Below are positions 1 to 6,564 of a stretch of DNA of 43,821 nt, in pieces. Position 1 is the first letter of the stretch, and every line of letters starts with the position of its first letter. The DNA comes from a virus. The notes below the pieces were generated by a model, which was given only the letters and a program-made list of their open reading frames with translations, did not search any database and was not told the DNA's origin. The position numbers and the translations under genes are program-made. Where the stretch lies: the IMG/VR virus record IMGVR_UViG_3300044998_000297, positions 1 to 43,821 of that record; one strand, written 5' to 3'.

Positions 1-228
1 ATTCAAGAGCCTAATTCAGAAAATTGGAAAAAGGCTTTACTCGAATCTCAAGTTCTTGATCCAAAGTCTTTATTTCATTTGATGGAAGAAACCATAAAAG
101 TCTCTAAAGCATTTGAAGGGCTATGGTCCATTGATTGGTTGCAAGGCGCGGATGGTGAATGGTATTGCACCGACATGGCCGTCGGTGGAATGTCGTATAT
201 GTGGGGAAATGAAAATGAACCCAATTGA
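1..228 (+). CDS. C-terminal end of an ATP-grasp-like protein (partial)
   Basis: The reading frame is open from base 1 to a TGA at 226-228, giving 75 residues of a protein whose start lies outside the window. The end reads like the closing strands of an ATP-grasp fold: a Ser-Ile-Asp-Trp-Leu strand (residues 43-47), a turn with Asp-Gly-Glu-Trp-Tyr, then Thr-Asp-Met-Ala and Gly-Gly-Met-Ser-Tyr. In that family the region supplies acidic metal ligands, although the usual final Glu-x-Asn is not present as such. ATP-grasp enzymes join a carboxylate to an amine or thiol using ATP, and phage copies are known but mostly unassigned. The next gene starts inside its last codons. The family call rests on this short tail only and could be wrong. 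Confidence 0.45.
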   Translation: MQEPNSENWKKALLESQVLDPKSLFHLMEETIKVSKAFEGLWSIDWLQGADGEWYCTDMAVGGMSYMWGNENEPN

Positions 229-766
229 ACCAGAATACGGTCCTTATTGCCATTTGACTGTTAAAGAGGCTTTTGAAAAAGCTTTCGGGCCTATTCCAGA
301 AGGAGCAACATGTCACTATGGATACTCAACGACCAGCGTGTACCCAGGTCCTTACGGTGTCCCAGCGCGTAAATGCCTCCCTGTCATTAAGCATGACGAA
401 AAAATATTCTTCTGGTCGTTCGATCTTGAAAAATGGAGGGACTTGCAAGAAATTGATTTCTTTGCGAGCGTTGACAGAATCCTCATGGATGTTTCCAATT
501 TGCCAGCGCGTTTTTTGGTCGAATACGAAATATTTTCTCACCCTCATCGAGAGGCGTTTAATGAGGTTGTTCGTAATAACACCGGTGTTCTTGTCGATTT
601 GACTCCAGTAGCTTACGATAATATGCGGAGAGATATTGAATCGGCGAAAGATGCTCTTGAGAAGATGGCCGATATGATTGGCTGTGGAATCAGCGATGAA
701 ACGAAAATGGAAGGTTCAGTCACGTCCTTCGTGAACGAAATCATGGAGTTTTTTGGAAAAGTTTGA
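209..766 (+). CDS. hypothetical protein, 185 aa
   Basis: The frame is open back to 113, but the better start is the ATG at 209. A purine-rich GTGGGGAA stretch precedes it, and an upstream start would bury more of the ATP-grasp-like frame. From 209 the gene overlaps the previous one by 20 bp, which is typical of translational coupling. I do not recognise the protein. Its first half has scattered Cys, Tyr and Gly residues and a Tyr-Pro-Gly-Pro-Tyr-Gly turn. The last 60 residues look helical and charged. Coupling to an ATP-grasp-like gene makes a shared pathway possible, but nothing in the sequence proves it. Confidence 0.6.
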   Translation: MKMNPIEPEYGPYCHLTVKEAFEKAFGPIPEGATCHYGYSTTSVYPGPYGVPARKCLPVIKHDEKIFFWSFDLEKWRDLQEIDFFASVDRILMDVSNLPARFLVEYEIFSHPHREAFNEVVRNNTGVLVDLTPVAYDNMRRDIESAKDALEKMADMIGCGISDETKMEGSVTSFVNEIMEFFGKV

Positions 767-772
767 AAAAAG

Positions 773-801
773 TTGTTTTTTCTACAAACATGGTGTATAA
801 T
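773..801 (+). promoter_or_regulatory. leaderless promoter for the 808 gene
   Basis: TTGTTT (773-778), a 17-bp spacer and TATAAT (796-801). Exactly six bases separate the -10 box from the ATG at 808, so the expected transcription start is at or next to the A of ATG. No Shine-Dalgarno sequence can fit. It shares the GTGTATAATATCAT string with the promoter at 1424. Confidence 0.75.
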
Positions 802-807
802 ATCATC

Positions 808-1074
808 ATGGAACAACGACTCATCTGGAAAAACAACGGAAAATCAATTCGATTCAAGTCGATTCGCAATATGGGCGGAGATGTTTACCAAACATTCGTT
901 CTTCAAGCTCTTGACCCCGAGACGATGGTTGGATTTACGACTTGGAAAGACAGTCTTGGTTATTGGGCCACCTACCGAAACGACTCAGGGCGAATCATCA
1001 CCGCAAAGTTTGGGCACGATTGGTCTAACTACATCGAACAGTTTACTCGATGGATGAAAGGGTTATCAAAATGA
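808..1074 (+). CDS. hypothetical protein, 88 aa, leaderless
   Basis: The frame is open from 763, but the promoter -10 box at 796-801 lies inside that extension. The ATG at 808, six bases after the box, is therefore the likely start. The protein is small, rich in Trp and other aromatics, with alternating hydrophobic and charged residues suggesting a compact beta-rich fold followed by a C-terminal helix with Trp-Met-Lys-Gly. I do not recognise a family. Its stop overlaps the next ATG (ATGA at 1071-1074), so the two are probably co-translated. It opens the run of small early genes. Confidence 0.65.
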   Translation: MEQRLIWKNNGKSIRFKSIRNMGGDVYQTFVLQALDPETMVGFTTWKDSLGYWATYRNDSGRIITAKFGHDWSNYIEQFTRWMKGLSK

Positions 1075-1415
1075 ACAAATACATCGAATGCGAAATTCAA
1101 GACGCTCAGTTGGCTCAACTTCCAGGCGGAGGCATGATTCCAATTGATAAAGAGCAGGCATATGTAAGCAGCGATGGTCTTTGGATCGAAAGATTCAAGA
1201 AGCTGTATTCATTAGAGGAAATTGAAGCATTTGAAATTAAATTCTTCAAATTCAATACTGAATCTTATTTGGCCGAAGTCGTTTTAGAGAGAGATAGTAT
1301 CTACTCTGAAATGGCTGTCGTCTGTCTTCCGAGAAATATGATCGGAGAAAAAGTGGTGATTCGATTTGCTACAGAAAAAGATCAAAAACTTGAAAAAGCC
1401 AGTAACATTTACTAA
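1071..1415 (+). CDS. hypothetical protein, 114 aa
   Basis: I chose the ATG at 1071 over the in-frame 1050. It has a GAAAGGG ribosome-binding site at about 1056-1062 and forms an ATGA overlap with the preceding stop. The protein is acidic and beta-strand rich, with Gly-Gly-Gly near residue 20. No catalytic motif is visible and I do not recognise it. It is probably made together with the 808 product from the same leaderless transcript. Confidence 0.65.
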   Translation: MNKYIECEIQDAQLAQLPGGGMIPIDKEQAYVSSDGLWIERFKKLYSLEEIEAFEIKFFKFNTESYLAEVVLERDSIYSEMAVVCLPRNMIGEKVVIRFATEKDQKLEKASNIY

Positions 1416-1423
1416 AATTGGTG

Positions 1424-1429
1424 TATAAT
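1424..1429 (+). promoter_or_regulatory. leaderless promoter for the 1436 gene
   Basis: TGTATAAT with the -10 hexamer at 1424-1429 and six bases to the ATG at 1436. No good -35 hexamer is seen at 17 bp. The sequence GTGTATAATATCATNATGGAA is nearly identical to the promoter and start of the 808 gene. Confidence 0.7.
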
Positions 1430-1435
1430 ATCATT

Positions 1436-1624
1436 ATGGAAACAACAACCACCATCGCAATCCAAGGCCAATCAAGCCAAGCCGTCACCATCATCGCAAC
1501 CGACGACCAAGTCAAGCGGTTCGCTCAACTCAACAACATTAGCGAGAATGAAGTCAAATCTCACCCGGATTTCAACTCTTGGTTGGTTCGTGACTTTCAC
1601 GCCCAATTCCCGGAGGGCTTCTAA
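1436..1624 (+). CDS. hypothetical protein, 62 aa, leaderless
   Basis: The start is the ATG six bases after the -10 box. The first 25 codons are unusually rich in C and A (ACA, ACC, CAA, GCA), giving an N-terminus of Thr, Ile, Gln and Ser. CA-rich sequence just downstream of the start is reported to raise translation of leaderless mRNA in E. coli, so this may be functional. The C-terminal half is a mixed charged region ending Pro-Glu-Gly-Phe. The family is unknown. The frame continues upstream to 1418 only through the promoter. Confidence 0.6.
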   Translation: METTTTIAIQGQSSQAVTIIATDDQVKRFAQLNNISENEVKSHPDFNSWLVRDFHAQFPEGF

Positions 1625-1626
1625 CG

Positions 1627-1833
1627 ATGAGATATCTCGAATGTGATTCAGCGACCCGGAATTCTCTCCGGGCAAAAGCTCTTCTCAAAGAACTCATGAT
1701 CGCGAATCAAAGAGATTCAGCATCTAAATTGGGGTTTTGCTCACCAATGAATCCAGCTCGGAAGAAACGTCTTACTGAAACGTTGATACGAGCTGTAAGT
1801 GAAATTAGAGCGGGGCAGGTTATTGCGAAATGA
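1627..1833 (+). CDS. hypothetical basic protein, 68 aa
   Basis: It follows the previous stop by two bases and has a strong GGAGG at 1613-1617 inside the upstream gene. The product is basic, with many Arg and Lys and two predicted helices, and could bind nucleic acid. No named motif is visible. Its stop overlaps the start of the next gene (ATGA at 1830). Confidence 0.6.
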   Translation: MRYLECDSATRNSLRAKALLKELMIANQRDSASKLGFCSPMNPARKKRLTETLIRAVSEIRAGQVIAK

Positions 1834-2021
1834 TTATCACTCTCGACCAAGCGGATTTCCTTTATTCTACCTGTCAAAAACGCCTAAAAGTGATTGTTGG
1901 TGAAATGAAAGACGAAGCCGAAACATACGGCGAGGTAGATATCGACGATTGGGAAGACCGTGAAGAATATGCAGACGTCGTAAAACTGATTGACGAGGTT
2001 ATCAAAAATGAAAACTCATAA
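1830..2021 (+). CDS. hypothetical acidic protein, 63 aa
   Basis: The ATG overlaps the previous stop by four bases. The product is strongly acidic in its second half, with a Asp-Ile-Asp-Asp-Trp-Glu-Asp run, and mostly helical. Small acidic early phage proteins are sometimes DNA mimics or inhibitors of host enzymes, but nothing here identifies a target. The family is unknown. Confidence 0.55.
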   Translation: MIITLDQADFLYSTCQKRLKVIVGEMKDEAETYGEVDIDDWEDREEYADVVKLIDEVIKNENS

Positions 2022-2223
2022 CATTGATCCAATTAACATCGGCCGATACGAAGTTGGTGGGTGCGAGCCAGTAGACGGAATCACGGTTAGGGCTTTAAGA
2101 AAAATTCTCGAAAACGTAGATCCGGACGATATTGTCATCACAGCCCATACAAAAACTGACGAAGTTGCTGGTGTAAATCGGGTTGGAGTGACAAAAGATG
2201 GAGCCTTTGTCATAATTTTGTAA
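2008..2223 (+). CDS. hypothetical protein, 71 aa
   Basis: The frame is open from 1990, but the ATG at 2008 is preferred because a GAGG lies at 1995-1998, inside the previous gene. It overlaps that gene by 14 bp. The protein contains a Val-Arg-Ala-Leu-Arg-Lys-Ile-Leu helix, an acidic turn and two beta strands near the end. Unrecognised. Confidence 0.55.
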   Translation: MKTHNIDPINIGRYEVGGCEPVDGITVRALRKILENVDPDDIVITAHTKTDEVAGVNRVGVTKDGAFVIIL

Positions 2224-2239
2224 AAAAAACAAAAAAACT

Positions 2240-2268
2240 TTGTTATTCTCACAAAAGTTGTGTATAAT
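2240..2268 (+). promoter_or_regulatory. leaderless promoter for the 2275 gene
   Basis: TTGTTA (2240-2245), a 17-bp spacer and TATAAT (2263-2268), with six bases to the ATG at 2275. Two A-tracts (2222-2229 and 2231-2237) lie directly upstream of the -35 and could act as an UP element. This is the best complete -35/-10 pair in the set. Confidence 0.78.
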
Positions 2269-2274
2269 ATAACT

Positions 2275-2514
2275 ATGGAACAACAAATCGTTTCAATCGT
2301 GGTCGACTATCCTCATGACAACATGATGTCGTTAGGCATTCCAAGTGCAGCCAGCGACTACGATCTCGAATTCGAAGTCATCGAGCAGAATGGTCCCGCT
2401 GGTGGCAATCCAGTCATCCGATTCTTTGGACCATACAAGAACGTTTTAAGGTTCATGGTTGATTATTCACCCAGCCTGGAAGATTTTCAAGACTTGATGC
2501 AAGACATCAAATAA
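2275..2514 (+). CDS. hypothetical protein, 79 aa, leaderless
   Basis: The ATG six bases after TATAAT is the start. The first codons, ATG GAA CAA, match those of the 808 gene, so promoter and start were probably copied as a unit or are under shared constraint. The protein alternates beta-type and acidic segments and ends with a short helix. No family recognised. It is followed by the acyl carrier protein gene after 11 bp and may share its transcript. Confidence 0.6.
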   Translation: MEQQIVSIVVDYPHDNMMSLGIPSAASDYDLEFEVIEQNGPAGGNPVIRFFGPYKNVLRFMVDYSPSLEDFQDLMQDIK

Positions 2515-2525
2515 AGGAAGAACAA

Positions 2526-2759
2526 ATGCCAACTACACTAGAAAAAGTGCTAACTATCGCGAAGAAGCATTCATCTGTTAACTCAGAATCTTTAAGCGAA
2601 TCGACCGAGCTTTCTGAGCTCGGTCTTGACTCTCTCGACATTGTCGAGTTTACGATGTCAGTCGAAGACGAATTTGGAATCAGTATTTCCGACGAAGATG
2701 TACCGAATTTCAAAACAATTGGAGATTTTGTCAAACATGTAGAGGAGAAGAAGTCATGA
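2526..2759 (+). CDS. acpP: acyl carrier protein
   Basis: The 77-residue product has the length and pattern of a type II acyl carrier protein. The 4'-phosphopantetheine attachment motif Leu-Gly-Leu-Asp-Ser-Leu-Asp is at residues 32-38, with Ser36 as the modified residue. It is followed by the acidic recognition helix (Val-Glu-Phe... Glu-Asp-Glu-Phe) and the closing helix around Phe-Val-Lys-His-Val. Such proteins carry growing acyl chains as thioesters and need a host holo-ACP synthase. A GGAAG ribosome-binding site precedes the ATG. It overlaps the next gene by ATGA. No fatty-acid synthesis gene is visible nearby, so it may divert host acyl chains or serve as a stand-alone partner. It is very likely a real ACP; its role is unknown. 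Confidence 0.9.
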   Translation: MPTTLEKVLTIAKKHSSVNSESLSESTELSELGLDSLDIVEFTMSVEDEFGISISDEDVPNFKTIGDFVKHVEEKKS

Positions 2760-3391
2760 CAGACCCGGTATACCAATTTGAAATGCGACTGAAAAAGTCA
2801 AACCGCCCATGGTTGATTTGCGACAATACCAACGCATTTTGGGAGTTTAACACATACAAAGGACTTATGCAAGCAGAAGCCGTAATGAGGTCCCAAGCCG
2901 GAAAAAACATTTTGAATGTTTTCGAAGAGGACGAAGAAGTCGATTTCAAGAAAAATGTTTCCGCCCTTGCAAGCTCTATCAAAAGAGCTTACAAAATCGT
3001 TAAAACGGATGGCCAAAATGTACTCGTTGAATTCGATTTAAAGCAACATCCAGAGCAAGTGGATTGGCTTGTCGATAAAGTGATTAAGCGGTGTGAACGT
3101 CTGAAGATTATTAAGGTGAACCCTTATAGTGTTGTTGTTCAAGCTCAATTTCAAGCTAGGAAAAACATTTTCTGGACTCAAGAGTTCACTGTTCGTTTTG
3201 AAATCACTTCTGATCAACTCGACAGTCTTTTCTATCTCAAGCTTGAGGAAATATTTAAGAACACAAACATCTGTATCGACGTTTTTGTGAAAAGACGAAA
3301 GGAAAGAATCGCTCAAAAATATGCCAGAGAAAATGCTCGAAAGACTCGTAATCGAATGAAGTCTAGCAACCTTCCAGGAACAGTTCAATGA
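2756..3391 (+). CDS. hypothetical protein, 211 aa, translationally coupled to ACP
   Basis: The ATG overlaps the acyl carrier protein stop by four bases. The protein has Trp- and Phe-rich beta-like segments early, then mixed helices, and a very basic C-terminal tail from about residue 178 (many Arg and Lys) that could contact nucleic acid or acidic proteins, including an ACP. I do not recognise the fold or any catalytic motif. The tight coupling to the ACP gene makes it the first candidate for an ACP partner; this is inference from position only. Confidence 0.65.
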   Translation: MTDPVYQFEMRLKKSNRPWLICDNTNAFWEFNTYKGLMQAEAVMRSQAGKNILNVFEEDEEVDFKKNVSALASSIKRAYKIVKTDGQNVLVEFDLKQHPEQVDWLVDKVIKRCERLKIIKVNPYSVVVQAQFQARKNIFWTQEFTVRFEITSDQLDSLFYLKLEEIFKNTNICIDVFVKRRKERIAQKYARENARKTRNRMKSSNLPGTVQ

Positions 3392-3579
3392 GAATGAAAC
3401 ACCCTAACTATTTCCGCTCTGGTCTATCTGCAGTTCACGCGATTGCTGCGTCTGGAGTTTCTTTTGGATCGAGCAGTAAAAAAAATCGCTTCAAGAAAAC
3501 TCATAAAAAGTGGATCCAGAAAAAACGAAATAGGCAAATTGCAAAAGCATCTCGCGTTCGAAACGGAGCTCTTAAATGA
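3388..3579 (+). CDS. hypothetical small basic protein, 63 aa
   Basis: Starts in an ATGA overlap with the previous gene. The second half is packed with Lys and Arg, while the first half has a short Ala-rich hydrophobic stretch. It could bind nucleic acid. No family recognised. Ends in another ATGA overlap. Confidence 0.55.
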   Translation: MRMKHPNYFRSGLSAVHAIAASGVSFGSSSKKNRFKKTHKKWIQKKRNRQIAKASRVRNGALK

Positions 3580-3863
3580 GCTCCGGAAAAATTTCAATGT
3601 CGATTGAAAACAAGATTAGAGTTATTACGAACTGTCTTGCAAAAGGAATTCCAATTGAAATTAAGACCGATTCTGGATATCGAAAAATTGTCACTTCTGT
3701 AAGTGGAAAAATTGGTTGGTCTGTTGTAGTCGACGAAATTGAAAAAGTTATGATAGACGATACGATTTCTTACAATTGGTTGGTTGAAATGGCCAATCAA
3801 ATGTCGGATGATGATATCGCAGTCATGACTTGCAATCTTACTCTTAACTCCTCAAAAGTATGA
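3576..3863 (+). CDS. hypothetical protein, 95 aa
   Basis: ATGA overlap at both ends, so it is part of the same coupled operon. The sequence alternates beta strands and helices in a compact domain, with a Tyr-Arg-Lys-Ile-Val strand and an acidic Asp-Asp-Asp near residue 77. No known motif. Confidence 0.6.
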   Translation: MSSGKISMSIENKIRVITNCLAKGIPIEIKTDSGYRKIVTSVSGKIGWSVVVDEIEKVMIDDTISYNWLVEMANQMSDDDIAVMTCNLTLNSSKV

Positions 3864-4087
3864 GTAAATTCAAAGAACCAATTGGGATCAGGATTCACCT
3901 TCCATTAACGTATCAAGATGACTATAAATTAGAGTCGATATTGAAAAAAACTGGTGGAACTAAAATATCAGCGATTAGAAGAGCTATTTCTTTGTACCAA
4001 TGGCTTGTCGCTAACTACAATCAAGACTCAGACGTTCTAGTTGTAAGAAAACCAGACGGTTCAGAAAAAACAATTGTGATCTTATGA
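3860..4087 (+). CDS. ribbon-helix-helix-like protein, 75 aa
   Basis: The N-terminal strand Ile-Gly-Ile-Arg-Ile-His-Leu-Pro, followed by a helix, a Thr-Gly-Gly turn and a second helix with Ala-Ile-Arg-Arg-Ala-Ile-Ser-Leu-Tyr, matches the layout of ribbon-helix-helix DNA-binding proteins. In these the strand pairs between two monomers and enters the major groove. The C-terminal 25 residues form a possible extra beta hairpin. Such a small regulator could act on phage or host promoters. The call comes from pattern only; a non-DNA-binding antitoxin-like protein is possible. Confidence 0.5.
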   Translation: MSKFKEPIGIRIHLPLTYQDDYKLESILKKTGGTKISAIRRAISLYQWLVANYNQDSDVLVVRKPDGSEKTIVIL

Positions 4088-4668
4088 AAATTGGAACTAA
4101 AAGTGTTTTGTTCGGTGCCCATTGTTGGTTTATTCACCCATGGTTTGTTGCACTATCCTGGTGGAAGCTGTATGGTTTTCCAAACGACGTTCGGCTCTGG
4201 GTGGCTTTCTTTGTACACGACATTGGTTATATCGGCCTACCGAATATGGATGGCAGAGAAGGCGAAGATCACGTTTTTCTTGGGGCAAGGATTATGGGCG
4301 ATCTTTTTGATGAAAACATGTACAGACGAAAGTTTTTCTTAGGAAAGATTTGCGATGTTCTTTACGGTGAAAAACATCCGAAGTATTGGTATCAATTCAC
4401 GTTTTATCACTCCAGATTTATGGCCAAACGATATCAAACATCTTTCTCTAAACTCTGCGTAGCAGATAAATTAGCAATCACTCTAGAGCCATGGTGGCTT
4501 TACCTTCCGCGAGTTATATTGACCGGAGAAATCAAAGAGTACAGAGGATTAGCTAATGAAGGCAAATATTCTTCGATGGACCTATCGAAAGATGGAAATC
4601 GACAATGGTTTGAGTCGATGAAAGAATATCTTAGAAAGTGGATAGAAGACAATAAGAACGTTGTATAA
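4084..4668 (+). CDS. HD-domain protein (putative phosphohydrolase)
   Basis: A 194-residue protein with the His-Asp pair of the HD superfamily at His45-Asp46 (Phe-Val-His-Asp-Ile-Gly-Tyr), preceded by His13 and His18 and followed by His63 in Gly-Glu-Asp-His. These could complete a metal site. HD enzymes remove phosphates from nucleotides or cyclic nucleotides. The N-terminus is rich in Trp and Phe and may form a hydrophobic helix pair. I recall similar Trp-rich HD proteins being annotated in other phages and mobile elements without a known substrate. The last two codons, GTA TAA, lie inside the TGTATAAT promoter of the next gene. Confidence 0.65.
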   Translation: MKIGTKSVLFGAHCWFIHPWFVALSWWKLYGFPNDVRLWVAFFVHDIGYIGLPNMDGREGEDHVFLGARIMGDLFDENMYRRKFFLGKICDVLYGEKHPKYWYQFTFYHSRFMAKRYQTSFSKLCVADKLAITLEPWWLYLPRVILTGEIKEYRGLANEGKYSSMDLSKDGNRQWFESMKEYLRKWIEDNKNVV

Positions 4669-4669
4669 T
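4664..4669 (+). promoter_or_regulatory. leaderless promoter for the 4676 gene
   Basis: TGTATAAT, hexamer 4664-4669, with six bases to the ATG at 4676. The TAA stop of the HD gene (4666-4668) is inside the hexamer. No clear -35 is visible at 17 bp. Confidence 0.65.
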
Positions 4670-4675
4670 ATCACC

Positions 4676-5056
4676 ATGAACAAAATATCTTTAGAACAGT
4701 GGAATGATCTTGCCGTTCGTCAAAGTAATAGAAACAAATCAAAGAAATGGACTTTCAGTCGTTTTTTATATGACTGTCGAAAGGCTGGAATTGAAATCGA
4801 AGAACTAATCGTTGGAGCATCGGTTTCGATATCTAAAGTTCCGTCAGTTGGTTCTATGAAAAAAGAATCAGTTGGATATATTGGAACAATTGTTCGCATT
4901 GAAACCAAAGAAGGACATCCAAATGTTTATACTGTGAAAATGGATGGATCTAATGACACTTTTCACAGAATTTGTAGAGATTTTATTTCTCCAGTAATGA
5001 CCGCGAACAAACTCGCATTTGCCTTAGACCAAGAGAGAAATTTGAAAAATGGGTAA
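4676..5056 (+). CDS. hypothetical protein, 126 aa, SH3-like region, leaderless
   Basis: The start is the ATG six bases after the -10 box. Residues 1-40 are basic and helical. From about residue 45 a series of short strands (Val-Gly-Ala-Ser-Val, Gly-Tyr-Ile-Gly-Thr-Ile-Val, Val-Tyr-Thr-Val-Lys-Met) with glycine turns resembles a small SH3-type or KOW-like barrel. The identity is unknown. It overlaps the next gene by 8 bp. Confidence 0.6.
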   Translation: MNKISLEQWNDLAVRQSNRNKSKKWTFSRFLYDCRKAGIEIEELIVGASVSISKVPSVGSMKKESVGYIGTIVRIETKEGHPNVYTVKMDGSNDTFHRICRDFISPVMTANKLAFALDQERNLKNG

Positions 5057-5786
5057 GCACAATCAGCTTCATCAAAGTTGGAGAGTTCAGACTGGCCTTC
5101 CATCTGCTCTTCAGACTACTCACGCATATATCGAAAACAGAAAAGATCCCCAATACGAAGGAAAGTCCGATAAATACGTTCTTGGTATTTCTATGATGAA
5201 GCCACGTGACATTGAGTCCAAAAGTGGAGCTTCTTGGCAAACGTTTAGAAATACTCTTTTAGATTCTTGCGAGACTTGGGGAACTCTTTTGCCCGTTAGA
5301 AATGGAAAAATCGTGAGCATACTAGAAATCAGTTCGAATGACACTCCAGATTTTTCTCTTCGACTTATGCCGACCGATTATGCCAAGACTTACTTCAATT
5401 CGACAGAAGTCCCTGACCTTCGCCAAGAGTATTTCAGATTTCTTCTTAAGTCTGTTCCTGTCCAAAGGATTTGTCGACTTGATGAAGTCTCTATGATGAC
5501 CGTGAAACGTTTCTTAGACGGTTTTAACCCACCTGAAATGTTTCTAAGAGATATTGAAAGGAGAATCGCTAGAATTCAAAGATCTGATTTCATTGAACTT
5601 CTTGAAGATGAATGCTCAGAGTTTTATAGTTCTTCAGCTTTCCATGCAATTTCCTCCGCTATGATGGCGTCAATTCACGGGTGGTTTACTGTGTACAACA
5701 CGAAAGGGAAAATAACTTGGAAAAAGGACGATGCGAAAACTCCTATCGAAAGAGCAAAAATTCTAAAATCAATTGGCTCCAAATGA
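5049..5786 (+). CDS. hypothetical protein, 245 aa
   Basis: Overlaps the previous gene by 8 bp and the next by ATGA. The product is a mixed alpha/beta protein. The middle has a Tyr-Phe-Arg-Phe-Leu-Leu helix, and residues 170-215 form a likely long helical pair rich in Arg, Glu and Ser. I see no P-loop, zinc cluster or nuclease motif. It sits between the small-gene cluster and the replication block and is unrecognised. Confidence 0.6.
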   Translation: MGKHNQLHQSWRVQTGLPSALQTTHAYIENRKDPQYEGKSDKYVLGISMMKPRDIESKSGASWQTFRNTLLDSCETWGTLLPVRNGKIVSILEISSNDTPDFSLRLMPTDYAKTYFNSTEVPDLRQEYFRFLLKSVPVQRICRLDEVSMMTVKRFLDGFNPPEMFLRDIERRIARIQRSDFIELLEDECSEFYSSSAFHAISSAMMASIHGWFTVYNTKGKITWKKDDAKTPIERAKILKSIGSK

Positions 5787-6538
5787 TTGATTCAGAAAAA
5801 ACATTTTTATCGACTCTAGAAAAGATTTGTAAAACGTATAGAGCAAACAATCTCGGGTGTATCTTGAAAAGGGTAGTACCCGGGAGTTATTATCTCGGGC
5901 TTTGGTACAAGTCTTTCGGCAACACAAGTCGACGCGAATTTCTTTTGCGAACCGAAAATTTCCGCTCGGTCGAAATACACCCTTATAATCTCGATGACAA
6001 GAGCTTTGCGATTGAAATCTGCGGATTCGTAAATCGTCATTTAGCCATATGTAATGTCCACCCAGATGCTGAAAGATGGGCTCAGATTCGGTTCTCTGTC
6101 ACTCCAAGGGTCATATCCAGGTATTCCGATTGGCCGACCGTTGAGTTGTCAGATGTAAGAGATGCTATGTCGGTTTACGATATAGTCTGGTCAAGACTAT
6201 CTCCTTATGATTTTGATGAAAACTTTTCCGAAAGAATAACCAAAGTTCTTGCAACTTACACGATGAAGCATACCGTAGAAAAGTGTATTGAAGTCGTGTC
6301 AAGATTGAAATCTGGAGAATTTTACTGTGCAGTACCGATTACAAGAACTGGATTCGCAAACATACACAGAGATGAGACTAAACAATATAAGAGAATAGCC
6401 AAAGCGCTTGGTTTCGATGACATTTTAATCGTTCACAAGTCAAATACAACATTGGTTAATTCGTTCTTTAAATGTAGAACAAATCACATAGAATCTCAAG
6501 ATTCTTTTGAAACCATCATGAATGGTCTTAAAATGTAA
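5783..6538 (+). CDS. hypothetical protein, 251 aa
   Basis: The frame is open from 5681, but the ATG at 5783 overlaps the previous stop by four bases and fits the coupling used throughout. The product is alpha/beta with several Trp residues and a run of aromatic strands. Cys residues are scattered and not arranged as a zinc site. No recognised family. It and the 5049 product may work as a pair, judging only by coupling and similar size. The last codon is followed by the promoter of the next gene. Confidence 0.6.
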   Translation: MIDSEKTFLSTLEKICKTYRANNLGCILKRVVPGSYYLGLWYKSFGNTSRREFLLRTENFRSVEIHPYNLDDKSFAIEICGFVNRHLAICNVHPDAERWAQIRFSVTPRVISRYSDWPTVELSDVRDAMSVYDIVWSRLSPYDFDENFSERITKVLATYTMKHTVEKCIEVVSRLKSGEFYCAVPITRTGFANIHRDETKQYKRIAKALGFDDILIVHKSNTTLVNSFFKCRTNHIESQDSFETIMNGLKM

Positions 6539-6544
6539 TATAAT
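6539..6544 (+). promoter_or_regulatory. -10 box of a conventional promoter
   Basis: TATAAT at 6539-6544, 20 bases before the ATG at 6565. The resulting leader of about 13 bases carries AAGGAG at 6553-6558. This is a leadered promoter, in contrast to the leaderless set, so the phage uses both modes. Confidence 0.55.
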
Positions 6545-6564
6545 ACTGAATTAAGGAGAATTCT

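Noticed and set aside
763-810. Upstream start at 763 for the 88-aa gene
   Set aside because: That start would translate through the -35 and -10 boxes; the ATG six bases after TATAAT is better supported. The same logic rejects the upstream starts at 1418, 2260, 4661, 8722 and 14300.
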